Shown here one piece after another: positions 7,163-15,648 of a stretch of 26,313 nucleotides of DNA. This DNA is from Candidatus Pelagibacter sp. (lineage in GTDB: Bacteria; Pseudomonadota; Alphaproteobacteria; Pelagibacterales; Pelagibacteraceae), in contig JAOIVP010000010.1 of NCBI GenBank assembly GCA_028224115.1, forward strand, positions 1 to 26,313. Direction: 5' to 3'. The notes beneath the pieces are model-generated. The model worked only from the letters and a program-made list of their open reading frames with translations, was not told the DNA's origin and ran no database searches. How positions within the stretch are numbered: the first letter of the stretch is position 1; the number at the start of each line of letters is the position of its first letter. Both the position numbers and the translations under genes were made by a program.

Positions 7163-8416
7163 ATGAAAAACAAATACTCAATATTTTCGCTTATTAAAAA
7201 TGCGTTTAGCTACCATGAAAATTGGCAAAAAGCGTGGAAGGATCCTCAACCTAAAAAAGAGTATGATGCTGTTATCGTTGGTGGAGGCGGTCATGGTCTG
7301 GCTACAGCTTATTATTTAGCAAAAAAACATAATATGAAAAATATTGCTGTTGTCGAAAAAGGTTGGATTGGTGGAGGTAATACAGGCAGAAACACCACAA
7401 TTATAAGATCGAATTATTTATGGGATGCAAGTGCTGGACTTTACGATCATGCTTTAAAAATTTGGGAAGGTTTATCTCAAGAATTAAATTATAATGTTAT
7501 GTTTAGTCAAAGAGGAGTTATGAACCTTGCTCATAATTTACAAGATGTAAGAGATCTAAAAAGAAGAACACATGCTAACAGACTAAATGGTATTGATGCA
7601 GTTTATTTAAACACAGAAGAAGTTAAAAAATTTTGTCCTATAATTAATACATCACCAGATATTAGATATCCTGTATTAGGAGGAACACTACAAAGAAGAG
7701 CTGGCACAGCAAGACATGATGCTGTTGCTTGGGGTTATGCTAGAGGTGCTGATGAAATGGGTGTGGATATCATTCAAAATTGTGAAGTTAAAGGAATTAA
7801 AAGAAATGGTGATCATGTTGAAGGTTTAGAGACAACAAAAGGATTTATTAAAACTAAAAAAATTGGTGTCGTTGCAGCAGGTCATTCAAGTGTGCTTGCT
7901 AACATGGCTGGTTTAAGATTGCCCTTAGAGAGTAAACCGTTGCAAGCTTTAGTCTCTGAACCAGTTAAACCAATAATTGATACGGTAGTAATGTCAAATG
8001 CTGTGCACGCTTATGTAAGTCAATCTGATAAAGGTGAACTTGTTATTGGTGCGGGAACTGATGATTATGTTTCTTATTCACAAAAAGGAAGTCATCAAAT
8101 TGTAGAAGGAACTCTTAACGCTATTTTAGAGCTTTATCCAATTTTTAGTCGAATGAGAATGTTGAGGCAATGGGGAGGTATTGTAGATATTTGTCCAGAT
8201 GCTAGTCCTATATTAAGCAAAACTTCAGTTAAAGGATTATACTTTAATTGTGGCTGGGGAACTGGTGGATTTAAGGCAACCCCAGGTTCAGGTGATTTAT
8301 TTGCACACACTATTGCAAATGACGAACCTCATAAACTAAATGCAGCATTTAATTTAAATAGATTTGTAAGTGGTGACCTTGTTGATGAACATGGTGCAGC
8401 AGCGGTTGCTCATTAA
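7163..8416 (+). CDS. soxB: Sarcosine oxidase beta subunit SoxB
   Basis: SoxB is the flavoprotein subunit of heterotetrameric sarcosine oxidase; it oxidises the N-methyl group of sarcosine (N-methylglycine) and passes electrons to O2. The FAD-binding Rossmann motif [18 protein letters not shown] starts near residue 36, followed by [13 protein letters not shown] and RSNYLWD. H185 in [16 protein letters not shown] corresponds to the histidine that holds covalent FMN at the SoxA/SoxB interface in characterised enzymes (established for the family, inferred here by motif). The C-terminal [14 protein letters not shown] and [12 protein letters not shown] are also conserved. The 417-residue length is normal. 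Its TAA overlaps the soxD ATG by one base. It is the first gene of soxBDAG and starts 66 bases from a divergent tRNA gene. Confidence 0.97.
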   Translation: MKNKYSIFSLIKNAFSYHENWQKAWKDPQPKKEYDAVIVGGGGHGLATAYYLAKKHNMKNIAVVEKGWIGGGNTGRNTTIIRSNYLWDASAGLYDHALKIWEGLSQELNYNVMFSQRGVMNLAHNLQDVRDLKRRTHANRLNGIDAVYLNTEEVKKFCPIINTSPDIRYPVLGGTLQRRAGTARHDAVAWGYARGADEMGVDIIQNCEVKGIKRNGDHVEGLETTKGFIKTKKIGVVAAGHSSVLANMAGLRLPLESKPLQALVSEPVKPIIDTVVMSNAVHAYVSQSDKGELVIGAGTDDYVSYSQKGSHQIVEGTLNAILELYPIFSRMRMLRQWGGIVDICPDASPILSKTSVKGLYFNCGWGTGGFKATPGSGDLFAHTIANDEPHKLNAAFNLNRFVSGDLVDEHGAAAVAH

Positions 8417-8691
8417 TGTTTATTATAAATTGTCCATATTGCGGTGAAAGAGATCAACAAGAATTCAAAGCTGGCGGTGAAGCACACATAGAAAGACCAA
8501 AACAACCAACAGAGCTAAGTGATGACGAATGGGCGGAATATCTTTTTATGAGAAAAAATATAAAAGGTGTTCAATTTGAAAGATGGAACCATGCTCATGG
8601 TTGTCGAAAATGGTTTAATATGGTGAGAGATACATCTAATGATCAAATTAAATTAATTTACAAAATGGGTGAAAAACCCCCTTTAGAATAA
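8416..8691 (+). CDS. soxD: Sarcosine oxidase delta subunit SoxD
   Basis: The small delta subunit (91 residues) binds zinc and stabilises the heterotetramer; it has no catalytic role of its own in known enzymes. The zinc ligands are C6 and C9 in CPYCGERDQQEF plus H59 and C63 in WNHAHGCRKW, with the same spacing as in structurally characterised delta subunits. The conserved DDEWAEYLFMRKN segment sits in between. It overlaps soxB by one base (TAATG) and is followed one base later by soxA, so stoichiometric translation is likely. Confidence 0.97.
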   Translation: MFIINCPYCGERDQQEFKAGGEAHIERPKQPTELSDDEWAEYLFMRKNIKGVQFERWNHAHGCRKWFNMVRDTSNDQIKLIYKMGEKPPLE

Positions 8692-8692
8692 A

Positions 8693-11600
8693 ATGGCTGA
8701 AAACTTAAGAGTAAAGTCTAGTGAGTTTATTGATGAAACTATTAGAGTTTCTTTCAAATTTAATGGAAAAGAATATTACGGTTTCAAAGGTGATACTTTA
8801 GCATCTGCCCTACTAGCTAATAATGTTCATTTGGTTGGACGAAGTTTTAAATACCATAGACCAAGAGGAATTATGACGGCAGGTTCGGAAGAACCAAACG
8901 CAATAGTTCAAGTTAATGATAATACTGATAGAACAGAGCCCAATGTAAGAGCTACAGAACTTGAAATTTACGAAGGATTAGAGGCTTCAAGTCAAAACTG
9001 TTGGCCAAGTGTTAATTTTGATATTGGAGGAATAAATAATGTAATTTCACCTTTTTTACCTGCAGGCTTTTATTATAAAACGTTTATGTGGCCAGCTAGT
9101 TTCTGGGAAAAATATGAATACTTTATTAGACACTCGGCAGGATTAGGGAAATCTCCAAAAGATAAGGATCCAGATATATATGATCACAGATATATACATT
9201 GTGATGTACTAGTGGTTGGTGCTGGTATCTCAGGAATATTAGCAGCTAAAAATGCTGTAAAAAATAATTTAAAAACTTTACTTGTTGATGAAAAAAATGA
9301 GTTGGGTGGTGCAACAATTTATCAAAATAGAGAATTTAACAAAATTGAAAACCAAAGTTCTTCTGATTGGATTAAAAAAGAAATTCAAGAACTAAAAAAT
9401 TTAAAAAACCTAGAAATTAAAACAAGAACTAGTGTTGCTGCATTTCATGGATATAATTATTTATTAGCAAGAGAAAATTTAACTGACCATTTAGAGAAAA
9501 AAGAAAAACAAGGTAAAATTAGACAAAGACTTTTAAAAATTAGAGCTAAAAAAGTAATTCTTGCAACAGGTGCTTTAGAAAGACCGCTTATCTTTAACAA
9601 TAATGATAGACCCGGTATCATGCTTTCATCAGCTGTTAAAAAATACGCTGATTTTTATGGCGTAGTTTCAGGTAAGAAAAATGTTTTTTTTACTAATAAT
9701 GATAGTGCTTACGAAAGTGCCTTATGCCTTCACAATAAAGGAATTAAAGTTGAGGCAGTTATTGATATCAGGAAAAATTCAGACTCAAAAATTGTAAAAG
9801 CTGTCAAAGATGCTGGTATTCCAATTCATTGGTCTCATACAATTGTAGATACCAAGGGTTATAAAAGATTAAATAGTATATCAGCTATGAAGTTATCAAA
9901 CGATGGTTCATCAGTGACTGGTAGTAAGATTGATATTGTTTGTGATTGCTTAGGTGTTGCTGGTGGTTGGACACCAGCTGTTCATTTGTTTACTCAATCA
10001 GGTGGAAAATTAACATTTGATGAAACTAATAAAGTTTTTCTACCTAATAAATATCCATCTGAGCAAATAAGTATTGGATCTTGTAATGGTGATTTTAAAA
10101 TAAAAGAAATTATTAATAATTTATCAATTAATTTAAAAGAATTTTTGAATATTGAGAAAACAGATTTTGACAATGTAACTGTAGAAAGTGAAGACGATAA
10201 TTCGAAAAGAAATATATGGTTACTTCCATCAGATAAACCATTGGGGAAAACTAAACCATTTGTAGATTACCAAAATGATGCAACGGCAAAAGATATAAAA
10301 TTAGCTCTAAGAGAGGGTTTTAGATCAATTGAACATGTAAAGAGATATACAACAACAGGTATGGGTACTGATCAAGGTAAACTTGGGAATATGCATGCAC
10401 TTGGAATAATTGCTGATACAGCTGATGTTAAAATGGGTGAGCTTGGAACTACAACGTTTAGACCTCCTTATACGCCACTAACTTTTGGAACTATTGTTGG
10501 ACGTAATGTTGGGGAATATTTTGATGTATTTAGAAGAACTCCTATGAATGATTGGCATGTAGAAAATAAAGCTGAATTTGAAAATGTTGGTCAATGGAAA
10601 AGAGCTTGGTACTACCCTATTAACAATGAATCAATGCATGAAGCTGTTCAAAGAGAAAGTATGGCAGCAAGAGAAAGCGCTGGTATTTTAGATGCTTCCA
10701 CACTAGGTAAAATTGATATTCAAGGAACAGATGCATCAGAGTTTTTAAATAGAGTTTACACTAATGCTTGGTCAAAACTTGGTATAGGAAAATGTAGATA
10801 CGGTTTAATGCTAAATGAAGACGGAATGGTTTATGATGATGGTGTTACAACAAGACTTGGAGAGAACCATTATATAATGACCACAACAACTGGTGGTGCT
10901 GCCAATGTTTTAGGAAAACTTGAAGATTATCTTCAAACTGAATGGCCTGAACTAGATGTTTATCTAACTTCTGTTACTGATCACTATGCAACAGCCAGTA
11001 TTTGTGGACCAAACAGTAAAAAAATATTAAATAAAATCATTCCCGATTTAGATTTATCTGAAGAAAACTTTCCTCACATGTCATTTAAAGATGCTCAAAT
11101 TGGAAATATCAAATGTAGAATAATGAGAATTAGTTTTACTGGTGAACATAGTTATGAAATTAATGTTCAAGCAAATTATGGTAAAGCAGTTTGGGAAAAA
11201 TGTATGGAAGCTGGTAAAGAGTTTAATATCACTCCATATGGAACCGAAACCATGCACTTACTACGTGCTGAAAAAGGATTTATTATTGTAGGTCAAGATA
11301 CAGATGGAACTATGACGCCTATTGATCTTCAAATGGATTGGATAGTAAGTAAAAAGAAATATGATTTTATTGGTAAACGTTCACTTTATAGATCAGATAC
11401 TATGAAGGAAGACAGAAAACAATTAGTAGGTCTTTTAACTGATGATCCAAATATAGTTTTAGAAGAAGGTGCTCAGATAGTTTCTGAATTAAATCAGTCT
11501 CCTGTTAATATGCTTGGTCATGTAACATCTAGTTACTATAGCCCAAATTTGAAAAAATCTATCGCTCTAGCTGTTGTAAGGGGTGGAAAAAACATGATGG

Positions 11601-11698
11601 GAAAAAAATTATTCATTCCTATGGAAAATAAGACAATTAATGTGACAATAGCTAATCCAGTTTTTTTTGATACAGAAAATAAGAGGTTAAATGCTTAA
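8693..11698 (+). CDS. soxA: Sarcosine oxidase alpha subunit SoxA
   Basis: SoxA binds NAD+ and tetrahydrofolate. With THF present the complex converts the oxidised methyl group to 5,10-methylene-THF, with glycine and H2O2 as other products. The 1001-residue protein reads in order: an N-terminal ferredoxin-like fold without cluster ligands (about 1-110, with HLVGRSFKYHRPRGIMTAGS), a dinucleotide-binding region beginning VLVVGAGISGILAAKNA (about residue 173) with ILATGALERPLIF and RPGIML later, and a C-terminal GcvT-like THF domain from about residue 610 (WKRAWYYP, GTDASEFLNRVYTN, MRISFTGEHSYEINV, HLLRAEKGFIIVGQDTDGT). Length and order match the family. The last eight bases overlap soxG. The methylene-THF and glycine made here would serve an organism that takes up methylated glycines. 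Confidence 0.97.
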   Translation: MAENLRVKSSEFIDETIRVSFKFNGKEYYGFKGDTLASALLANNVHLVGRSFKYHRPRGIMTAGSEEPNAIVQVNDNTDRTEPNVRATELEIYEGLEASSQNCWPSVNFDIGGINNVISPFLPAGFYYKTFMWPASFWEKYEYFIRHSAGLGKSPKDKDPDIYDHRYIHCDVLVVGAGISGILAAKNAVKNNLKTLLVDEKNELGGATIYQNREFNKIENQSSSDWIKKEIQELKNLKNLEIKTRTSVAAFHGYNYLLARENLTDHLEKKEKQGKIRQRLLKIRAKKVILATGALERPLIFNNNDRPGIMLSSAVKKYADFYGVVSGKKNVFFTNNDSAYESALCLHNKGIKVEAVIDIRKNSDSKIVKAVKDAGIPIHWSHTIVDTKGYKRLNSISAMKLSNDGSSVTGSKIDIVCDCLGVAGGWTPAVHLFTQSGGKLTFDETNKVFLPNKYPSEQISIGSCNGDFKIKEIINNLSINLKEFLNIEKTDFDNVTVESEDDNSKRNIWLLPSDKPLGKTKPFVDYQNDATAKDIKLALREGFRSIEHVKRYTTTGMGTDQGKLGNMHALGIIADTADVKMGELGTTTFRPPYTPLTFGTIVGRNVGEYFDVFRRTPMNDWHVENKAEFENVGQWKRAWYYPINNESMHEAVQRESMAARESAGILDASTLGKIDIQGTDASEFLNRVYTNAWSKLGIGKCRYGLMLNEDGMVYDDGVTTRLGENHYIMTTTTGGAANVLGKLEDYLQTEWPELDVYLTSVTDHYATASICGPNSKKILNKIIPDLDLSEENFPHMSFKDAQIGNIKCRIMRISFTGEHSYEINVQANYGKAVWEKCMEAGKEFNITPYGTETMHLLRAEKGFIIVGQDTDGTMTPIDLQMDWIVSKKKYDFIGKRSLYRSDTMKEDRKQLVGLLTDDPNIVLEEGAQIVSELNQSPVNMLGHVTSSYYSPNLKKSIALAVVRGGKNMMGKKLFIPMENKTINVTIANPVFFDTENKRLNA

Positions 11699-12254
11699 TT
11701 ATAATTCACCTATTAATAATCAAATTAATTTCAACGAAATAACTGTAAAAGAATTATCTCCTGTTATGAAATTAAATCTAAGAGGAAAGAAAAGAGAGTT
11801 TTTTACTACTGTTGGTAAACAGCTGGATATGATTTTGCCTACAGAAGCAAATACATCTTCATCAAGTTCTAAACTTACCTCTATTTGGCTAAGCCCAGAT
11901 GAATGGATGATTGTATCAAATGAAATCATTGAAAAAGATGCAAATAAATATCCCCTAGAAGAAAGCCTATATAACAGTATTTCTAAGACTAATTTAGGTG
12001 CTGTGGTTGATGTAACAGACCAGTTTGTACTTTTTGAATTAGAAGGAAGCAAAATATATGAATTATTTTCCTCTGGTAGTCCGTTTAATTTTAATGATTT
12101 TAAAGAAAAAAAAGGATCTACAACACAAACATTGCTAAATAATATTGATGTGACAATTCACAACAAAGGTGAAAATTTAGTAAACTTATTTGTTAGACGT
12201 TCATTTTCTGAGCATTTGTATTCTTGGATAAATGATAGTGCGTCAAGGTTATAA
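11691..12254 (+). CDS. soxG: Sarcosine oxidase gamma subunit SoxG
   Basis: The gamma subunit completes the alpha-beta-gamma-delta sarcosine oxidase. The 187-residue product has the family's weakly conserved GcvT-like fold, with LNLRGKKREFFTTVGKQLDMILP, IWLSPDEWMIVS and a C-terminal VNLFVRRSFSEHLYSWI segment that matches known SoxG proteins. Sequence conservation in this subunit is low, so its identity rests equally on size and position directly after soxA, with which it overlaps by eight bases. A binding-protein gene begins 34 bases downstream, presumably on the same transcript. Confidence 0.93.
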   Translation: MLNYNSPINNQINFNEITVKELSPVMKLNLRGKKREFFTTVGKQLDMILPTEANTSSSSSKLTSIWLSPDEWMIVSNEIIEKDANKYPLEESLYNSISKTNLGAVVDVTDQFVLFELEGSKIYELFSSGSPFNFNDFKEKKGSTTQTLLNNIDVTIHNKGENLVNLFVRRSFSEHLYSWINDSASRL

Positions 12255-12280
12255 GGTTAATATTCATTATTTATAGGTAA

Positions 12281-12286
12281 AAGGAG
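12281..12286 (+). promoter_or_regulatory. Strong but tightly spaced ribosome binding site of the ABC binding protein
   Basis: AAGGAG at 12281-12286 is the clearest Shine-Dalgarno match I noticed in the window, but it stands only two bases before the ATG at 12289, closer than usual. Most genes here are coupled by overlaps and lack an obvious site. A strong site would suit a binding protein needed in molar excess over its permease. No later ATG would keep the signal peptide, so the start is retained. Confidence 0.5.
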
Positions 12287-12288
12287 TT

Positions 12289-13056
12289 ATGAAAAAACTT
12301 ATCTTACTTGCACTTATGGTGCTTTTACCTTTTACAGCTAATGCTGAATCTAAACTAGATCAAATACTTGCTTCTGGTGAATTAAAAGTTGGAACTACAG
12401 GAGACTGGGATCCGATGACAATGAAAGATCCAGCAACAAATAAGTATAAAGGGTTTGATATAGATGTAATGAAGGAACTAGCCAAGGACATGGGTGTTAA
12501 AGTTACTTTCGTTCCAACTGAATGGAAAACTATCGTTTCAGGAATTACTTCGGGTAGATATGATATTTCAACAAGTGTTACTAAAACTGCAAAGCGAGCA
12601 GAAGTAGCTGGTTTTACATCTACATATTACAAATATGGTACGGTTCCACTTGTTCTTAAAAAGAATTTAAAAAAGTTTTCAACTTGGGATTCTTTAAATA
12701 ACGAAGGTGTTAAAATAGCAACTACACTTGGTACATCTCAAGAGCAAAAAGCTAAAGAATTTTTTCCTAAATCTACACTAAAATCAGTTGAAGCCCCAGC
12801 AAGAGACTTTCAAGAAGTTTTAGCAGGTAGAGCTGATGGAAACATCACAAGCTCAACTGAAGCTAACAAACTAGTAATTAAATATCCTCAGTTAGCAATT
12901 GTACAAGATGGTGAAAAAAATCCTGCTTTTCTTGCGATGATGGTTCCTAAATCAGATACTGTTTGGAATGATTATGTTAGCAACTGGATTGAAAAGAAAA
13001 AAAGCTCTGGTTTCTTTGAAAAGCTACTATCAAAATATAATCTTAAAAGCTTATAA
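12289..13056 (+). CDS. Periplasmic solute-binding protein, family 3 (amino-acid type)
   Basis: This is a 255-residue family 3 extracytoplasmic binding protein. A signal peptide ([19 protein letters not shown]) with a probable cleavage site after residue 19 directs export. The mature part starts [20 protein letters not shown] and has the domain-1 pattern [25 protein letters not shown] followed by [23 protein letters not shown]; the second lobe contains [13 protein letters not shown]. The substrate cannot be read from sequence. Position after soxBDAG and before a permease suggests a glycine derivative or other amino acid (inference). The TTGDWDPMT start also resembles cyclohexadienyl/arogenate dehydratase-like members of the same fold, so an enzymatic role is a weaker alternative. 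Confidence 0.88.
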   Translation: MKKLILLALMVLLPFTANAESKLDQILASGELKVGTTGDWDPMTMKDPATNKYKGFDIDVMKELAKDMGVKVTFVPTEWKTIVSGITSGRYDISTSVTKTAKRAEVAGFTSTYYKYGTVPLVLKKNLKKFSTWDSLNNEGVKIATTLGTSQEQKAKEFFPKSTLKSVEAPARDFQEVLAGRADGNITSSTEANKLVIKYPQLAIVQDGEKNPAFLAMMVPKSDTVWNDYVSNWIEKKKSSGFFEKLLSKYNLKSL

Positions 13057-13096
13057 TCAGTTAGATATTAGTAATTAATCCTCTATAATTTTAAGA

Positions 13097-13828
13097 GTGA
13101 AAAACTTATTTTTTTTACTTTTATTATTGCCACTTACTTCTTGTACAGATCAGGAATTGGGATGGTTTATAATCTCACCAAATAATGTTGAAGGATTAAC
13201 TAACTTAAAGTTTTTATTAAGTGGTTTAACAACAACTATTTTTATCTCGGTTGTATCAATCATTATATCAATGATTTTAGGGTTTCTTGTTGCTATCCCC
13301 TCTTTAGCAAAAAACAAGTTTTTAACTTATATCAATATTGGTTATGTTGAAATTGTAAGAGCTGTACCATTATTAGTTTTAATCTTATGGATTTATTACG
13401 GACTACCAATAATGACAGGCATAAGCTTTAGTCCATTTGTCTCTGGAATAATCGCTTTATCAATAAGTGAAAGTGCTTTTCAAGCTGAAATTTTTAGAGC
13501 AGGAATTAATTCAATAAAAAAAGCCCAGTGGGAAGCTGGTAGCTCTCTGGGTTTAGGTTTTTTTAAAAGATTAAGATTAGTAATATTACCTCAAGCAATT
13601 AAGAATATTTTGCCCGCTATAGGCAATCAATTTGTTTATGTATTAAAGATGTCTTCATTAGTTTCAATAATAGGTATTGGTGATTTAACTAGAAAAGCAA
13701 ATGAATTGGTGGTCTCTACATATAGACCTTTAGAAATTTATACTTTCTTAATATTAGAGTATTTAGTTCTGATATTAATTGTTTCTTATTTTGTAAGAAA
13801 ATTAGAAAAGAATTTAAGAAAAGATTAG
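13097..13828 (+). CDS. Polar amino acid-type ABC transporter permease (HisM/GlnP family)
   Basis: This 243-residue inner-membrane permease has several hydrophobic segments and the loop that contacts the ATPase: QWEAGSSLGLGFFKRLRL followed by VILPQAIKNILPAIGNQF. Other family marks are YVEIVRAVPLLVLILWIYYGLP and SESAFQAEIFRAGINSIKKA. The start is GTG. Its N-terminus, MKNLFFLLLLLPLTSCTDQ, looks like a lipoprotein signal with lipobox LTSC (C16), which is odd for a permease though I recall related permeases with similar leaders. Only one permease gene is present, so it probably forms a homodimer. No ATP-binding gene follows; the next gene is convergent and the two stop codons touch (TAG then CTA). 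The partner ATPase must be elsewhere. Confidence 0.92.
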   Translation: MKNLFFLLLLLPLTSCTDQELGWFIISPNNVEGLTNLKFLLSGLTTTIFISVVSIIISMILGFLVAIPSLAKNKFLTYINIGYVEIVRAVPLLVLILWIYYGLPIMTGISFSPFVSGIIALSISESAFQAEIFRAGINSIKKAQWEAGSSLGLGFFKRLRLVILPQAIKNILPAIGNQFVYVLKMSSLVSIIGIGDLTRKANELVVSTYRPLEIYTFLILEYLVLILIVSYFVRKLEKNLRKD

Positions 13829-14308
13829 CTAGTTTTTTTTTCTCCAATCCCATGGATAATCAAATTCCATTGACCATATACCTAGCTTATTAGATTTAGC
13901 GAACTCTTCATCTAATACAAATTTTTTGGAATATTTTCTGTAAGCAAACGCATAACCACTTCTAACTAAATAACTTGATAAACTCTCATCGTTTACAAAA
14001 CATTCTGCTAGAGTTCTTTTATACTGATCTTTTCCTTCACTGACACAGACAACTTTTTGATCTGAAATTTTTTCTATTAGTATTTCTTTAGCTTTTAATC
14101 CACAAAAATTTTCAACACCGCTTATAATACAGGTTTGTTTTAATTCCGGTGTATCTATGCCACTAAATCTGATTTTTTCTCCATTAATCTTAATTGTATC
14201 ACCATCAGTAATCTTAACATCTTGTGATTTTACGTCATTGTAAGTGAAAAAAAATACTAGTGCTAAAACACTAATAACTAAAATGGCTTTTCTTTTGCTT
14301 AAATACAT
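13829..14308 (-). CDS. Thermonuclease-like (SNase family) exported or membrane-anchored nuclease
   Basis: This 159-residue protein has an N-terminal hydrophobic segment (residues 9-22) that would be a signal or anchor, followed by a staphylococcal-nuclease fold. The catalytic set is preserved: R47, D52 and E55 in IRFSGIDTPE have the same spacing as R35, D40 and E43 of the S. aureus enzyme, and R98 in YKRTLAECFV matches R87. KITDGDTIKI and KLGIWSMEFDYPWDWR are also typical. It probably degrades extracytoplasmic DNA or RNA, which could serve phosphorus or nucleotide scavenging (inference). Its ATG lies 38 bases inside the 3' end of the MATE gene, and its TAG directly abuts the TAG of the convergent permease, leaving no room for a conventional terminator. 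Confidence 0.9.
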   Translation of the reverse strand: MYLSKRKAILVISVLALVFFFTYNDVKSQDVKITDGDTIKINGEKIRFSGIDTPELKQTCIISGVENFCGLKAKEILIEKISDQKVVCVSEGKDQYKRTLAECFVNDESLSSYLVRSGYAFAYRKYSKKFVLDEEFAKSNKLGIWSMEFDYPWDWRKKN

Positions 14309-15641
14309 TGTTTAAAAAATATCCAATGAATATGATTAGAGCAATACCCATAAACCAGTTAGTAGCCATTATTGTGTAAAATATATCATTATAATCGCCA
14401 CCCTTAATATTTATGACATACCATAAAGATAAAAAAGGAAATGCTGTTAACCTTAAAATACTTAAATATAAACTATATATAGGTTTTTTTAGAGCTTGAA
14501 ATACTGCTGTTGTAATAAAGAATACAGGATAAATAGGACCAATTAATGCTGCAACCTTTAGATAAATAGCCCCATGTTTAATTGCTTCTGCATTATCTGT
14601 AAATTGAGATACAAAAAACTCTGCTCCAAAAAATAATATTATACCTGCACCAACCATAAAAGAAGATCCAAATAGAAGAGCCTTCGTATATAATTCTCTT
14701 ATTCGATTAAATTTTTTTGCACCAAAATTTTGTCCACCAATAGAAAGTACAGCAGTGTTAAGACCAATAACAGGTAACAAGAAAACTTGTTCAACTCTTA
14801 AAGCAGAACCATAACCAGCAGTAGCCATTTCTCCAAATTGTCCAATAAAATATAAAATATTAAATATACCCACACCAATGAAGAGCATACTAAACATTAT
14901 AGGAAGTGCTTGAGAAAATAATTCTCTAATCATATCTAATTTAGGAATAAAACACTGAATGTATAAATATTTACGTAATTTACATGAGTTAATTTTATAC
15001 GCTAAATAAAATGTACCAATAGATTGTGAAATTACAGTTGCAATTGCTAGTCCACCAATACCAAAAGCTGGAATGAATCCATAACCCCAAATAAACAATG
15101 GATTTAAAAAAATATTTAAGAAAAAACTAAAAATTAATACGTTTCGATAACTTTTTGTATCACCTTGTGCGTTTAAGGCGCCATTTAATGAAATTTGAAT
15201 CATTACAATAAATGTACCGTAAAAAATAATATCTAAATATTCTCTTGTTAAAGCTATGCTCGCTGCATCTGATCCCATTACTCCTAAAAGAAAATTTGAT
15301 ACATTTAATCCAAATAAAGTAACAATTACTGAAGTCACAATTGCAAAAACTACTGATTGAGCAATAAACAAAGAAGCTTTATTAATTTTCTTCTCACCCA
15401 ATAAATTACCAATACAAGCATTTGTTGCAGCACCTATACCTACACCAACAGCTATAATTACAAAATATATTGGAAACGATTTTGCTATCGCACCTATTGC
15501 TTCAGCTGAAATTCTTCCTGCAAACCAAGTATCAACTAAATTATAGAAAGTTTGAAATAACGATCCTACACTTGCAGGTATTGTTACTTTTCTAAGAAGA
15601 TCCCAAATAGGATCTTTTGTTAAATTTATTTGTTTAGACAA
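14271..15641 (-). CDS. MATE family multidrug/metabolite efflux transporter
   Basis: This is a polytopic inner-membrane exporter of the MATE (DinF/NorM) family that extrudes compounds by H+ or Na+ antiport; its substrate is unknown. The N-terminal signature LTKDPIWDLLRKVTIPASVGSLFQ and FYNLVDTWFAGRIS open the first half, and the second half repeats the pattern with LFSQALPIMFSMLFIGVGIFN and GLNTAVLSIGGQNFGAKKF. About twelve hydrophobic segments fit the family. I take TTG 15641 as start (456 residues, beginning LSKQINLTKDP), since it lies just after the trhO stop and right before the conserved region. The alternative TTG 15698 would add 19 unconserved residues and overlap trhO by 50 bases; neither has a good ribosome binding site. 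The 3' end overlaps the nuclease gene. Confidence 0.93.
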   Translation of the reverse strand: MSKQINLTKDPIWDLLRKVTIPASVGSLFQTFYNLVDTWFAGRISAEAIGAIAKSFPIYFVIIAVGVGIGAATNACIGNLLGEKKINKASLFIAQSVVFAIVTSVIVTLFGLNVSNFLLGVMGSDAASIALTREYLDIIFYGTFIVMIQISLNGALNAQGDTKSYRNVLIFSFFLNIFLNPLFIWGYGFIPAFGIGGLAIATVISQSIGTFYLAYKINSCKLRKYLYIQCFIPKLDMIRELFSQALPIMFSMLFIGVGIFNILYFIGQFGEMATAGYGSALRVEQVFLLPVIGLNTAVLSIGGQNFGAKKFNRIRELYTKALLFGSSFMVGAGIILFFGAEFFVSQFTDNAEAIKHGAIYLKVAALIGPIYPVFFITTAVFQALKKPIYSLYLSILRLTAFPFLSLWYVINIKGGDYNDIFYTIMATNWFMGIALIIFIGYFLNNVFKQKKSHFSY

Positions 15642-15648
15642 AATTATT

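Noticed and set aside
11720..12052. Minus-strand 110-codon open frame inside soxG
   Set aside because: It is fully antisense to soxG, which is supported by operon position and family similarity. No family resemblance or start signal is seen for the antisense frame.
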